64,000 nucleotides of DNA from Microbulbifer halophilus (GCF_026183675.1 NZ_JAPIVK010000013.1:1-64000), one strand, 5' to 3'; positions 27,734-39,497 are shown, numbered from the stretch's first letter. Notes: generated by a model not told the origin, from the letters alone. Numbers and translations are program-made.

Positions 27734-27750
27734 TTGGCATCAAGCCTGCA
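27734..27750 (+). promoter_or_regulatory. Sigma-54 (RpoN) promoter
   Basis: TTGGCATCAAGCCTGCA carries GG and GC with the required 10 bases between them and matches TGGCAC-N5-TTGCA except at a few positions. It lies 210 bases before the porin start and should give nitrogen-controlled expression of porin, glnK and amtB. Confidence 0.7.
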
Positions 27751-27959
27751 CTAAACCCTGTGCAGCTTGGTGCATGTGTTCCTGCGCGGACTGTCACCTG
27801 CCGCCGGGCCCGATATGCCCACAAGGCGAAACGAGAGCGGCCGCCGCCAATCCGCAGTGGCCGGCCCCCCGAAGCGGATTGCGGGCTGCAACGAATAATA
27901 AATTGACGACGAGACACGACGGGTCACAGAGACCGAGGAGAATAAAGGTGAACACAACG

Positions 27960-29067
<1,108 letters not shown>

Positions 29068-29150
29068 ACGGCGGCTTTAACATTAATTTTGAGTTCGCCG
29101 AAAACAGATAAATAAGTTCTCAAAACTTTCGGGATTGAACGGAGCGAAAG

Positions 29151-30425
29151 ATGGAAAATCAAGTTTTTCAATTGCAGTACGCAATTGATACGTTTTATTT
29201 CCTCGTGTGCGGCGCGTTGGTCATGTGGATGGCCGCGGGCTTTTCCATGCTGGAAGCCGGCCTGGTGCGCTCGAAGAACACCACTGAAATTCTCACCAAA
29301 AACGTCTCGCTGTTTGCGATCGCCTGTGTGATGTACCTGATCAGCGGCTACGCGATCATGTACGACGGCGGTTGGTTGCTGAACGGTATCGATGCCTTCA
29401 GCCTGGAAAGCGTGCTGTCAGATTCGGCCGAGGCCGGCTTCGATGGCGGTTCCGTCTATTCCGGTGCTTCGGATTTCTTCTTCCAGGTGGTGTTCGTGGC
29501 CACGGCCATGTCCATCGTCTCCGGTGCCGTGGCGGAGCGCATGAAGCTGTGGAGCTTCCTGGTCTTTGCTGTAGTGCTGACCGGCTTCATCTACCCGCTG
29601 GAAGGTTCCTGGACCTGGGGCAGCGCCGATGTCTTCGGCATGTACAACCTGGGTGACCTGGGCTTCTCCGACTTTGCCGGTTCCGGCATCGTGCACATGG
29701 CGGGCGCCGCAGCAGCCCTGGCCGGCGTGTTGCTGCTGGGCGCGCGCAAGGGCAAGTACGGCCCCAACGGCGAAGTCTACGCCATCCCGGGTGCCAACCT
29801 GCCGCTGGCGACCCTGGGTACCTTTATCCTGTGGATGGGCTGGTTCGGCTTTAACGGCGGTTCCGTACTGAAGCTGGGCGACGCCGCCAGTGCCCACTCG
29901 GTGGCCGTAGTGTTCCTGAATACCAATACCGCGGCTGCCGGTGGCGCCATCGCCGCGCTGGTCACTGCGCGTATTCTGTTCGGCAAGGCCGACCTGACCA
30001 TGTTGCTGAACGGCGCCCTGGCCGGGCTGGTGGCGATCACCGCGGAGCCATCCACGCCGACGCCGTTGCAGGCGACCCTGTTCGGCGCCCTGGGCGGTGT
30101 ACTGGTGGTTTTCTCCATCGTCACCCTGGACAAGCTGAAGATCGACGATCCGGTGGGCGCCATTTCCGTGCACGGTGTGGTCGGTTTCCTCGGCCTGATG
30201 CTGGTGCCGGTCACCAATCCGTTGACCGAGGACGGCGGCGCTAGTTTTTCCGGCCAGCTGATCGGCGCCGTCACCATCTTCGCCTGGGTCTTCGCCGCAT
30301 CCTTCGCCGTGTGGTTCCTGCTCAAGACCATCACCGGTATCCGTGTCAGCGACGAAGAAGAGCAGGAAGGTGTTGACTTGGTGGAATGCGGAATGGAAGC
30401 TTACCCCGAGTTTATGAGCAACTGA
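29151..30425 (+). CDS. amtB: Ammonium transporter
   Basis: The product has 424 residues with about 11 membrane segments. FYFLVCGALVMWMAAGFSMLEAGLVRSKNTTEIL is the Amt N terminus, and GIVHMAGAAAALAGVLLLGAR, WMGWFGFNGGSVLKL and ISVHGVVGFLGL carry the conserved residues, including the pore histidines (IVHMAG and SVHGVVG). There is no cleavable signal peptide with a typical Ala motif, so the first helix probably stays. It sits between two PII genes. Confidence 0.95.
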   Translation: MENQVFQLQYAIDTFYFLVCGALVMWMAAGFSMLEAGLVRSKNTTEILTKNVSLFAIACVMYLISGYAIMYDGGWLLNGIDAFSLESVLSDSAEAGFDGGSVYSGASDFFFQVVFVATAMSIVSGAVAERMKLWSFLVFAVVLTGFIYPLEGSWTWGSADVFGMYNLGDLGFSDFAGSGIVHMAGAAAALAGVLLLGARKGKYGPNGEVYAIPGANLPLATLGTFILWMGWFGFNGGSVLKLGDAASAHSVAVVFLNTNTAAAGGAIAALVTARILFGKADLTMLLNGALAGLVAITAEPSTPTPLQATLFGALGGVLVVFSIVTLDKLKIDDPVGAISVHGVVGFLGLMLVPVTNPLTEDGGASFSGQLIGAVTIFAWVFAASFAVWFLLKTITGIRVSDEEEQEGVDLVECGMEAYPEFMSN

Positions 30426-30439
30426 GCCTGCTCATTGAG

Positions 30440-30478
30440 GTGGGAGCCAGCCGCCGCAGGTGCGGGGCCCGCTCCCAC
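30440..30478. repeat. REP-like palindrome between amtB and glnK2
   Basis: GTGGGAGC (30440-30447) pairs with GCTCCCAC (30471-30478); the inside can form a second small stem (CCGC-AGGT-GCGG). On the minus strand it reads TGTGGGAGCGGGCCCC, similar to the REP family of Pseudomonas. In this position it could make the second glnK less abundant than amtB. Confidence 0.55.
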
Positions 30479-30517
30479 AAGACCGCGAACAACCCAGAGC
30501 CTCATAAAAGGGGATAG

Positions 30518-30862
<345 letters not shown>

Positions 30863-31266
30863 GTTGCCCGCGACGTCGCAGTGTGCGGTGGAGGTCAAGA
30901 CTGCCGCGCACCGCCGAAAGCCCCTTCCGGGGCTTTTTCTGTTTCCGGGGCGGCAAAAAATATCGCCGGCCCCCCTGATTCCCCTCTGTCCTGGCAGGAT
31001 TCACCCGGCTGTTGTTGGCGCAAAATTGCCTTTCTGCACAATTTATAACCAAGTGCAATAAATTGGCGCTATTCCGCAACAAAAAACTCTACGCGCGATA
31101 CCGCGATCCGCTGGCGATGCGGCTGCACAGTGCCTATATATTATTCGCCGCGACTTACCGGGAGCGCCGGACGGCGAATCGCATTCGGCCCGTTCGGGAA
31201 AGCCCGGTCCGGGCGGCACAGGGGTACTTCCTCTGTAACAGGAGTAGCAGTTACAGGGTTTCGATT
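30863..31266 (+). other. Intergenic region between glnK2 and the SutA-like gene
   Basis: These 404 bases have a terminator at their start and then about 330 bases of lower GC with no convincing gene. An open frame from 31012 joins the SutA-like gene, but its N-terminal part is not protein-like. Promoter elements for the SutA-like gene are expected here; I could not fix one. Confidence 0.4.
30917..30938 (+). terminator. Rho-independent terminator after glnK2
   Basis: AAAGCCCC pairs with GGGGCTTT around TTCC, followed by TTCTGTTT. It ends the porin-glnK-amtB-glnK cluster. Confidence 0.85.
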
Positions 31267-31491
31267 ATGAAAGATGGTTATCAGGAAAACGGCAGCAACA
31301 CTCGCAACAAGGATACCGAGGACTTTGCCGAGGAGCGCAGTATCACTTCCCGCCAGCGCGCCCGGAGCCGATTGAACTCCGAAATCGAGGAGTTTCTCGC
31401 CCGGGGTGGCGCCATCAATGAGGTAGACCCGGAAATCACCGCCGATCCGCCGCGCAAACCGCAGCCCAAGTACGGCAGCCGGCCGATCTAG
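31267..31491 (+). CDS. sutA: SutA-like RNA polymerase-associated regulator
   Basis: The product has 74 residues. The last 40, IEEFLARGGAINEVDPEITADPPRKPQPKYGSRPI in part, closely follow the C terminus of Pseudomonas SutA (EFLARGG...EIEPNVVADPPKKPDSKYGSRPI). SutA binds RNA polymerase and supports transcription of rRNA and housekeeping genes in slow growth. The Pseudomonas protein is about 105 aa with a long acidic N terminus; here the N terminus is shorter and only mildly acidic. The start at 31267 is preceded by weak purines only. It converges on the desR-like gene 22 bases away. Confidence 0.7.
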   Translation: MKDGYQENGSNTRNKDTEDFAEERSITSRQRARSRLNSEIEEFLARGGAINEVDPEITADPPRKPQPKYGSRPI

Positions 31492-31513
31492 CGCGATTAT
31501 CTGCATTGGGTTT

Positions 31514-32125
31514 CTAGTAGAGCCAGCCCTTCTGCCGGGCGATGCGTGCGGCTTCGATGCGGTTGTGTGCACCCAGCTTGCCGATGGCTCCGGACAGGTA
31601 ATTGCGCACCGTGCCCTCGCTCAGGCACAGGCGGTCGGCGATACCGGCGGTGTTGCAGCCCTCGGCGGCGAGTTGCAGAGCGCGGCGCTCCTTGGTGGTC
31701 AGCGGATCGGTTTCGCCGAGGGCGTCGAGCATCAACTCCGGATCGAGTGTCCGGCGACCGGCAGCGGCCCGGCGGATGGCGTCTGCCAGCTGTTCGCTGG
31801 GAGCGTCTTTGAGCAGGAAGGCGTCCACACCCAGGTCGACAGCGCGCCGGATATAGCCGCCGCGGTTGAAGGTGGTGACGATCACCCGGCGGCAGTCGGG
31901 CCAGCGCCGTTGGACCGTCTCCGCGAGCGACAGGCCGCTGACGCCGGGTAGTTCGATGTCGCAGATCAATACATCCACCGGCTGCCGCTGCAGCAGCGCC
32001 AGCGCCTCTTCGGCGGTGGCCACATCGCCGACCACGCGGAAATCCTCCTCCAGTTCCAGCAGCGCCTTCAGTGCGCCGCGCACCATGTGCTGGTCCTCGG
32101 CGATCAGGAGATCAAGCGGATTCAA
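31514..32125 (-). CDS. NarL/DesR-type response regulator
   Basis: The product has 203 residues: receiver domain with phospho-acceptor Asp56 (DVLICDIELPG), conserved Thr and Lys (VIVTTFNRGG, FLLKDAPSE), and a LuxR-type helix-turn-helix at the C terminus (LTTKERRALQLAAEGCNTAGIADRLCLSEGTVRNYLSGAIGKLGAHNR). The wording matches the DesR group. It overlaps the histidine kinase gene by 14 bases, so the pair is co-translated. DesKR systems often respond to membrane state, but the targets here are unknown. Confidence 0.92.
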   Translation of the reverse strand: MNPLDLLIAEDQHMVRGALKALLELEEDFRVVGDVATAEEALALLQRQPVDVLICDIELPGVSGLSLAETVQRRWPDCRRVIVTTFNRGGYIRRAVDLGVDAFLLKDAPSEQLADAIRRAAAGRRTLDPELMLDALGETDPLTTKERRALQLAAEGCNTAGIADRLCLSEGTVRNYLSGAIGKLGAHNRIEAARIARQKGWLY

Positions 32126-33206
32126 GGGTGTCCTCCAGTGGCAGGGTCACTTCCAGTTGCACGCCGCCGATGGCGCGGTATTGCATTTCGCCACCCAGTT
32201 CCCGCGCCCGCTCGCGGATACCCAGCAGGCCGTTGCCTTCGCGGACGGAGGCGGTGTCGCCGTTGTCGGCGACCCGCAACAGCAGGTGGTGTCCCTCCCG
32301 CCGGCAGGTGAGGTGGACACGGTCGCCGTTGGAGTGGCGCTGGATATTGGTGCAGGCCTCGAGGAAAATCATCGCCGCCGCGGACTCGATCCGCGCCGGC
32401 AGTGCCGTCGCGGTCCACTCTATTTCCACCGCGAATCCCCGCTCCCGCAGCCACTGCCGGAGGCGTTCCAGTTCCGCTCCCAGCTCGCGCCGGTGGTAGC
32501 CGGCGATGGCCTCGCGGGCCTGGGCCAGCGCGGCGCGGGCGAGCCCCTGTACCTCGGTGACCTGGCACCGCGCCTGCTCCAGCGACAGGGGGCTGGAGCA
32601 GGCCCGCGCCAGCAGGCGTTCGGCCAGCTCCGATTTGAGCGCGATGCTGGACAGGTTGTGGCCGATCACATCGTGCATGTCCCGCGCAATGCGCTCGCGC
32701 TCCGCCACGGCGGCCAGGCGCTCTATCTCTTCGCGGTCGCGGAGTTTCTGCCGTGTGGCCTCGCTGCGCACCCGGTCCAGCATTCCCATGGCGGCCACTG
32801 CGACCGACACCAGGCTGGCGGGGAGCCAGAGGGCCGGAGACAGCGACAGCCACCAGCTCTCCAGGCCCAGTAGCGCCAGTACGGCGGCGAGATGCCAGGC
32901 CGCCGACCGGCCGGGAAGCAGGTTGCCGGAAAAGGCCGCCGCGTAGATGAACATTGCGCTGGCGCCGTCGTTGAATGGTGCTTCCACCAGGGCCACCAGC
33001 AGCACCAGCCAGATATAGGGGGCGGGGGTTGCGGTGCGAAAGAGACGGAAATAGGCCCAGAGGAAGAGCCCCAGCCCCACGGCGAAGAGCAGCCACTCGC
33101 CGCCCCCCATGGGAGCGGCGAATGGCCGGATCAGGTAGAAGCCGAGAAAGATCAGCCACACCCAGGGGGCGTAGCGGTGGTATCCCGGCGGGGCCTGGTC
33201 TTGCAT
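32112..33206 (-). CDS. DesK-type sensor histidine kinase
   Basis: The product has 364 residues. The first about 150 residues contain five or so membrane helices without a periplasmic domain, as in DesK. HisKA_3 follows with ERIARDMHDVIGHNLSSIALKSELAE (phospho-His in MHDVIGH), then the HATPase_c domain (ACTNIQRHS, VADNGD, GNGLLGIRERARELGG). Its start codon follows the stop of the TPR gene with no gap, forming a three-gene operon. It phosphorylates the response regulator encoded next. Confidence 0.92.
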   Translation of the reverse strand: MQDQAPPGYHRYAPWVWLIFLGFYLIRPFAAPMGGGEWLLFAVGLGLFLWAYFRLFRTATPAPYIWLVLLVALVEAPFNDGASAMFIYAAAFSGNLLPGRSAAWHLAAVLALLGLESWWLSLSPALWLPASLVSVAVAAMGMLDRVRSEATRQKLRDREEIERLAAVAERERIARDMHDVIGHNLSSIALKSELAERLLARACSSPLSLEQARCQVTEVQGLARAALAQAREAIAGYHRRELGAELERLRQWLRERGFAVEIEWTATALPARIESAAAMIFLEACTNIQRHSNGDRVHLTCRREGHHLLLRVADNGDTASVREGNGLLGIRERARELGGEMQYRAIGGVQLEVTLPLEDTLESA

Positions 33207-33908
33207 CTATCCTTCCGTCTCCTCGAGCAGGCCCGCCGCCCAGCGGTATTCCGGGCGGGCGGCCAGGGCGTTGCGCCAGCTCTGTTCGGCATCCGCGGTG
33301 CGACCCAGCTCCCGCTGTGTCAGGCCCTGCCAGGTCAGTGCCTCGGCCAGGCCCCAGTCCGCCGTGGCGCCGCCGCGGCCGGAGCGATACAGTGAGACGG
33401 CGCGCGCGAAGGTCTCGAGCGCTTCGCGCTTGTCGCCGCCGAAGGCGCCCGGGGTGTGGAACAGGGAGATCCCCTTGGCCAGTTGCGCCAGGGGATTTTC
33501 CCCATCCAGTGCCAGTGCGTGTTGCACCATCTTGTGACTCCTGGGGCCGTAGCGCATCGCCGACAGGGGGCTGAGCGCGATGCGGTAGCCGTAGACCATC
33601 GCCAACAGCGCCGTCGCATCGCTGTTGCGATCCGCGGGCGGTTCGGCTTCGAGCCGCTTCGCGGCCCGGTCCAGCGCCTTTTCCGCGCCCGCCTCATCGT
33701 TGAGGTGGCGGGCGATCGCCAGGCGGTAGCCGGCGTAGGCATTGCGGTAGTTGTCTTGCGTTTTTTCCCGCAGGGAGGCGAGGCGCTGGGTATCCAGGTG
33801 GTTGAATGCCTCTTCGACGGCGGCGTCGGGCGAGGCTGCCGCGGCGAGGTTCGCACCCAGGGCGCAGCCCAGCGCAGTTGCGACGATTAACTGACGAGGT
33901 GTTTTCAT
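33207..33908 (-). CDS. Periplasmic TPR-like protein
   Basis: The product has 233 residues with a signal peptide (VATALGCALGANLAAAAS, cleavage about residue 25). The rest is helical with repeat-like spacing, and the last 60 residues (LETFARAVSLYRSG ... RELGRTADAEQSWRNALAARPEYRWA) look like tetratricopeptide repeats. It is first in the operon with the DesK/DesR-like pair (TAG-ATG junction), so it may be a periplasmic accessory of that sensor. No precise family recognised. Confidence 0.7.
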   Translation of the reverse strand: MKTPRQLIVATALGCALGANLAAAASPDAAVEEAFNHLDTQRLASLREKTQDNYRNAYAGYRLAIARHLNDEAGAEKALDRAAKRLEAEPPADRNSDATALLAMVYGYRIALSPLSAMRYGPRSHKMVQHALALDGENPLAQLAKGISLFHTPGAFGGDKREALETFARAVSLYRSGRGGATADWGLAEALTWQGLTQRELGRTADAEQSWRNALAARPEYRWAAGLLEETEG

Positions 33909-34036
33909 GAGCGGACTCCGTGTCTGTGGGTTTTCCGGCTGTGCCGGAAGTGCCCGCTCAGTATTCTGTGTTGCGCTGTCTGAACCTACTCCCGTTTGTC
34001 AGCAGTTTGCAGTGACATTTGTCATCGCTGCTTTGT

Positions 34037-34768
34037 TTATACGCGTTCCAGCAGGCGCGGCAGCATGCGCTCGAGCACCTCGCCGATATAGGACAGGAAC
34101 AGGGTGCCGAGGCTGGAGCGGTAGTGCTGTGGATCGCTGGAACCCACCGCGAGAACGCCGAGCTGGTTGGCCAGCGGCACCACCGCGGCGGAGGCCACTT
34201 TCCCCGCCTCACGGCCGAACAGGTAGTCCTTCTCCGCCGGGCGCAGTACGCCGCAGACGGTACGGCCGTTGCGCAGGATGGGGCCGATGGCGGTCTCGGC
34301 GCCGGCGCGGGAGCTGGTGCGCACATCGCCGGTGGGGCCGTGGCCGTCGGGCAGGGGGCCGAACAGGGTCAGGGCGGTGACCTCCACGCCGAAGTCTTCG
34401 CGGAAGCTGCGGTAGAGCGCCTGGCCGGCTTCGCTCACATTTTCCGTTTCCAGCAGCGCCAGGATCAGGCGGCGGCTGTGCAGGAACAGTTGATCGTTGT
34501 CGCGGGCGCTGTGCAGCAACTGGTCGAGGCGCTGGCGCATTTCGATATTGCGCTCGCGCAGCAGGTTGGTCTGGTGTGTCATCAGCGACACGGTGCGGCC
34601 GTCTTCCCGCGGCAGCTTGATGGTTTCCAGCAGTTCCAGGTGGTCGGCGAAGAATTCTGGGTTCTGGATCAGGTAGCGGGCCACCTGGCGCGCCAGCAGT
34701 TTTTTGCTGCGCTGGTCTGTCTGCGTTGCGCTGTCGGGGGATTGGGTGGCGTCGCTTTGATCCGTCAT
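34037..34768 (-). CDS. DUF484 family protein
   Basis: The product has 243 residues. VARYLIQNPEFFADHLELLETIKLPREDGRTVSLMTHQTNLLRERNIEMRQRLDQLLHSARDND is the DUF484 N terminus with a coiled coil, followed by a GAF-like domain (LALLETENVSEAGQALYRSFRE). The family is found next to dapF and, usually, xerC; here the following gene is not xerC. Its role is unknown; the linkage suggests a link to cell wall or chromosome handling. Confidence 0.9.
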   Translation of the reverse strand: MTDQSDATQSPDSATQTDQRSKKLLARQVARYLIQNPEFFADHLELLETIKLPREDGRTVSLMTHQTNLLRERNIEMRQRLDQLLHSARDNDQLFLHSRRLILALLETENVSEAGQALYRSFREDFGVEVTALTLFGPLPDGHGPTGDVRTSSRAGAETAIGPILRNGRTVCGVLRPAEKDYLFGREAGKVASAAVVPLANQLGVLAVGSSDPQHYRSSLGTLFLSYIGEVLERMLPRLLERV

Positions 34769-34840
34769 AGTTGCGGCTGTTTTCCGTGGCTTGAACGTAG
34801 GTCGGACTTCGCACAGCGCACTCCAACCTGCGAGAAATCT

Positions 34841-35671
34841 TCAGATAACAATCTGCCCGTGGAACACGGTGGTCGCGGGCCCGGTCATGGTAACCGGCCG
34901 ATCCGGTCCGCTCCAGTGGATTGTCAGGGTGCCGCCGGGGAGTTGTATCTGCACTTCGTCGTCCACCAGGTCCCGCAGCCGCGCCGCCACCATCGCCGCG
35001 CAGGCGCCGGTGCCGCAGGCGCGGGTCTCGCCCACGCCGCGCTCGAACACCCGCAACCGCGCCTGGGTGCGCGACTGGATCTGAAGGAAACCGGCGTTGA
35101 CCCGCTGGGGAAAGCGTTCGTGGTGCTCGATTTTCGGGCCCAGTGTCTCCACCGGCGCGCTGTCCACGTCGTCTACCAGCAGCACCGCATGGGGGTTGCC
35201 CATGGACACGGCGCCGATCAGCCAGGTTTCGCCGTCCACCTCCAGCGGATAGCTCTCGGCGCGGACGTCGGCGGCGAAGGGAATCTGCTCCGGTTCCAGC
35301 ACCGGCGCGCCCATGTCGACGCTCACCCGGCCGTCGTCGAGCAGGTTCAGCTCCAGTGTGCCGGAGGCGGTTTCCACCAGCAGCCGGTGCTTGCCGGTCA
35401 GGCGCCGCTCGCGCACGAAGCGGGCGAAACAGCGGGCGCCGTTGCCGCAGTTCTCCACCTCGCCGCCATCGGCGTTGAAGATGCGGTAGCGGAAGTCGGC
35501 GTCCGGTGTGCGCGGCGATTCCACCAGCAATACCTGGTCGCAGCCCACGCCCAGGTGGCGGTCGGCCAGGCGGCGGATCTTTTGCGGTGACAGCTTGATG
35601 CGCTGGCTGATGCCGTCGAGCATCACGAAGTCGTTGCCGAGGCCGTGCATCTTGGTGAATCTGAGGCGCAT
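34841..35671 (-). CDS. dapF: Diaminopimelate epimerase
   Basis: The product has 276 residues. The start at 35671 gives [20 protein letters not shown], the family N terminus. The two catalytic cysteines are in [10 protein letters not shown] and [10 protein letters not shown]. It converts LL- to meso-diaminopimelate for lysine and peptidoglycan. It is part of the lptM-lysA-dapF-DUF484 set on the minus strand, 75 bases after lysA. Confidence 0.97.
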   Translation of the reverse strand: MRLRFTKMHGLGNDFVMLDGISQRIKLSPQKIRRLADRHLGVGCDQVLLVESPRTPDADFRYRIFNADGGEVENCGNGARCFARFVRERRLTGKHRLLVETASGTLELNLLDDGRVSVDMGAPVLEPEQIPFAADVRAESYPLEVDGETWLIGAVSMGNPHAVLLVDDVDSAPVETLGPKIEHHERFPQRVNAGFLQIQSRTQARLRVFERGVGETRACGTGACAAMVAARLRDLVDDEVQIQLPGGTLTIHWSGPDRPVTMTGPATTVFHGQIVI

Positions 35672-35746
35672 TCCCTTTCTCTTGTATCGTGTGGACAGCC
35701 GCGTTTGCCGCCGGCCCACATGGGCCCCGGGACACGGGTCCCGTTT

Positions 35747-37000
35747 TTAGTTCTTTTCCGGTACCCGACTCTCGCCGCGCACTTGGTCGGCGAGGCTTTC
35801 GCGGGCGCGGACCAGGTAGGTCCGCTCGCCGTCCACCAGCACTTCCGCAGCGCGCGGACGGGAATTGTAATTCGAACTCATGGAGAAACCGTAGGCGCCG
35901 GTGGAAAGCATCGCCAGCAGCGTGCCCGGCTGCAGCGCCAGCTCACGGCGCTTGCCGAGAAAGTCACCGGTCTCGCAGACGGGGCCGACGATATCCCAAC
36001 TCTCCACCTCGCCGTTGTCCGGCTCCACGGCGACGATATCCTGCCAGGCCTGGTAGAGGGCCGGGCGCAGGTTGTCGTTCATGGCGGCGTCGACGATGGC
36101 GAAGTTGTGTTCCTCGGTGCGCTTGAGGTATTCCACCCGCGTCAGCAGCAGGCCGCCGTTGGCGGCGATGGAACGGCCCGGTTCCAGTACCAGCTCCAGC
36201 TTGCGGTCGCCGAGGCGCTCCCGGACCGCGCCCAGGTAATCGCTCACCGGCGGCGGCTCCTCGCCGCGGTAGCGCACACCGAGGCCGCCGCCCAGATCGA
36301 TGTGCTTGAGGCGGATGCCTTCCTCCGCCAACTGGTCGATCAGCAGCAGCAGGCGATCCAGGGCGTCGAGAAACGGCGCCAGCTCGGTGAGCTGGGAGCC
36401 GATATGGCAGTCCACGCCCACGACCTCGAGATGTCCGGACGCCGCCGCGCGCCGGTAGGCGTACACGGCGCTGTCGATGGCGATGCCGAACTTGTTTTCC
36501 TTCAGGCCGGTGGAGATATACGGGTGGGTCCTTGCATCCACATCCGGGTTTACCCGCAGGGATACCGGCGCGCGCGCCCCCGTCTCGGCGGCGACGCTTT
36601 CCAGGCGGTCCAGCTCCGCGGTGGATTCCACATTGAAACAGTGCACGCCCACTTCCAGCGCGCGGCGCATTTCCTGCGCGGTCTTGCCCACGCCGGAGAA
36701 GACCACCCGCGCCGGATCGCCGCCGGCCATCAGCACCCGCTCCAGCTCACCGCCGGAGACGATATCGAAGCCGGCCCCCAGTTGCGCCAGTAGCGACAGG
36801 ATACCCAGGTTGCTGTTGGCCTTGACCGCATAGCAGATCAGCCCCGGGTGATCGCCCAGGGCATCGGCGTAGGCGCGGTACTGGGTCTCGAAGTACTCGC
36901 GGCTGTAGACGTAGGTGGGGGTGCCGAACTGCTCGGCGATCTGTGTCAGGGGTACGTCTTCGGCCCAGAGGCCGCCATCTCGGTAGTGGAAATCGCTCAT
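35747..37000 (-). CDS. lysA: Diaminopimelate decarboxylase
   Basis: The product has 417 residues of fold-type III PLP enzyme. The PLP lysine is in CYAVKANSN; HIGSQ, GGGLGVRY, EPGRSIAANGG and the catalytic cysteine in CETGDFLG follow. It makes lysine from meso-diaminopimelate. The start at 37000 overlaps the lptM stop by four bases (ATGA). A longer in-frame upstream extension is the shadow of lptM and is not protein-like. Confidence 0.97.
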   Translation of the reverse strand: MSDFHYRDGGLWAEDVPLTQIAEQFGTPTYVYSREYFETQYRAYADALGDHPGLICYAVKANSNLGILSLLAQLGAGFDIVSGGELERVLMAGGDPARVVFSGVGKTAQEMRRALEVGVHCFNVESTAELDRLESVAAETGARAPVSLRVNPDVDARTHPYISTGLKENKFGIAIDSAVYAYRRAAASGHLEVVGVDCHIGSQLTELAPFLDALDRLLLLIDQLAEEGIRLKHIDLGGGLGVRYRGEEPPPVSDYLGAVRERLGDRKLELVLEPGRSIAANGGLLLTRVEYLKRTEEHNFAIVDAAMNDNLRPALYQAWQDIVAVEPDNGEVESWDIVGPVCETGDFLGKRRELALQPGTLLAMLSTGAYGFSMSSNYNSRPRAAEVLVDGERTYLVRARESLADQVRGESRVPEKN

Positions 37001-37230
37001 TTTTCTACTGTGGGCTCCTCGACCGCCGGCTTCTCGCTGTCCCCTCGGGACTCTTCGTTTTCCGGCACTTCGTTCGGGGGTTGTGTTGTCTGCGCCTCGC
37101 CCGACGGCGCGGCGGGTTGGGCCGCGGCGCGCGGCGCCGGTTCGGCGGCTTCCTGGGGCAGGTAGAGGGGGCCTTTCTGTCCGCATGCGCTCAGCAATAG
37201 GGCCAGGGGGAGGAGCAGAATTTTCGGCAT
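36997..37230 (-). CDS. lptM: Small outer-membrane lipoprotein LptM (YifL)
   Basis: The product has 77 residues. The signal peptide ends in LLSACGQKGPLYLP, the LptM signature with lipidated Cys and the conserved GQKGPLY. The rest is a Pro/Glu-rich disordered tail, longer than in Escherichia coli. LptM assists maturation of the LptDE lipopolysaccharide translocon. It is coupled to lysA and divergent from cyaY, the standard gammaproteobacterial arrangement. Confidence 0.9.
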   Translation of the reverse strand: MPKILLLPLALLLSACGQKGPLYLPQEAAEPAPRAAAQPAAPSGEAQTTQPPNEVPENEESRGDSEKPAVEEPTVEK

Positions 37231-37331
37231 CGACAGCGTCCTGTGCGGGGTTGAACCTGAAGTGGCTGATTCAGGCTAAAAGCCTGTTAGTATACCGGCG
37301 TCCTTGAGCGAACACAGTAACAGACGTAACT

Positions 37332-37661
37332 ATGACGGCGAACCAGACGGAATTCGAAGCGGCCATCGAGCGCACGCTGATCGCGATTGAAGATGCCCTC
37401 GACGAGTGCGAGTGGGATATCGACTACGAGCGCGCGGACGCGGTGCTGACCCTGACGCTGGAAGACAACGGCAGCCAGGTGATTCTCTCCCGCCAGACCG
37501 CCAACAGCGAACTCTGGGTTGCGGCCCGCTCCGGCGGCTACCACCTCAGCTTTGAAAGCCCCGGCTGGAAGTGCACCACCACCGGCGAGGACCTGCCGAC
37601 ACTGCTGGACCGGGTGCTCACCGAGCAGCAGGGCGAGCCGGTTTCCCTAGGCCTGGAATAG
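37332..37661 (+). CDS. cyaY: Frataxin-like iron donor CyaY
   Basis: The product has 109 residues. The acidic first helix (EDALDECEWDIDYERADAV) binds iron, followed by LTLTLEDNGSQVILSRQTANSELWVAARSGGYHLSF, the frataxin sheet with the conserved WVA. It regulates iron-sulfur cluster assembly through IscS. It is divergent from lptM-lysA. Confidence 0.95.
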   Translation: MTANQTEFEAAIERTLIAIEDALDECEWDIDYERADAVLTLTLEDNGSQVILSRQTANSELWVAARSGGYHLSFESPGWKCTTTGEDLPTLLDRVLTEQQGEPVSLGLE

Positions 37662-37684
37662 GCCCATATCGGGTTACTCTCGTC

Positions 37685-37704
37685 ATTCCGGCGAAGGCCG
37701 GAAT
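37685..37704. repeat. ATTCCGGC-GAAG-GCCGGAAT hairpin
   Basis: This perfect 8-bp stem with a GAAG loop follows cyaY. The sequence context (cgtCATTCCGGCGAAGGCC) is a very common dispersed palindrome in proteobacterial genomes. It may serve as cyaY's 3' end, although no T-run follows. Confidence 0.6.
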
Positions 37705-37786
37705 CCAAGTCCGTAGGGCGCGTCGCGCACCATTGACCGGGCCCGTGGAAGCTGCCGAAGCTCGACCGGTAAGCGGGTTCCGGGTT

Positions 37787-37918
37787 GGCCCTGCTGCCGG
37801 GGGCTGTTTGCTCAACAGCCTCATCGGCACAAATCGGCAGGGCCGAAGGCGCCCGAAGGGCGAGGGGCATGGATGCCCCGAGTCAATCGTTTCCCAAACA
37901 GCCCCCGGCAGCAGGGCC
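37787..37918. repeat. Element with perfect 24-bp inverted repeat
   Basis: The 24 bases 37787-37810 are exactly complementary to 37895-37918 (arm begins GGCCCTGCTGCCGGGGGC). The 84-base interior holds a further perfect hairpin, GGGGCAT-GG-ATGCCCC at 37864-37879. It has no ORF. It fills most of the 320-base gap between convergent cyaY and argH. It could be a dispersed structured repeat, a mobile remnant or an RNA. Confidence 0.6.
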
Positions 37919-37981
37919 TTCACATCTGGCCTCGGAATTCTTTTTCAGCCGTAGGGGGCGCCGGGTCCCGAGTCCCGCAAC

Positions 37982-39400
<1,419 letters not shown>

Positions 39401-39497
39401 GGTATCCCCGAATCGCTGAATGGTAGGGTGAAAGGCCGCACCGGTTGGTGGTATCTTCCCGAGTTTCTGTTCGGGAAAAGCAAGAATAACAAGCGGC

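Larger units (their letters stand above)
27434..27959 (+). other. Intergenic control region of the nitrogen cluster
   Basis: About 525 bases without a gene lie between divergent ubiK and the porin gene. It holds two NtrC-like sites, a sigma-54 promoter (listed separately) and a leader of about 190 bases before the porin start. An open frame from 27726 continues into the porin gene, but its early part shows no protein-like character. Confidence 0.6.
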
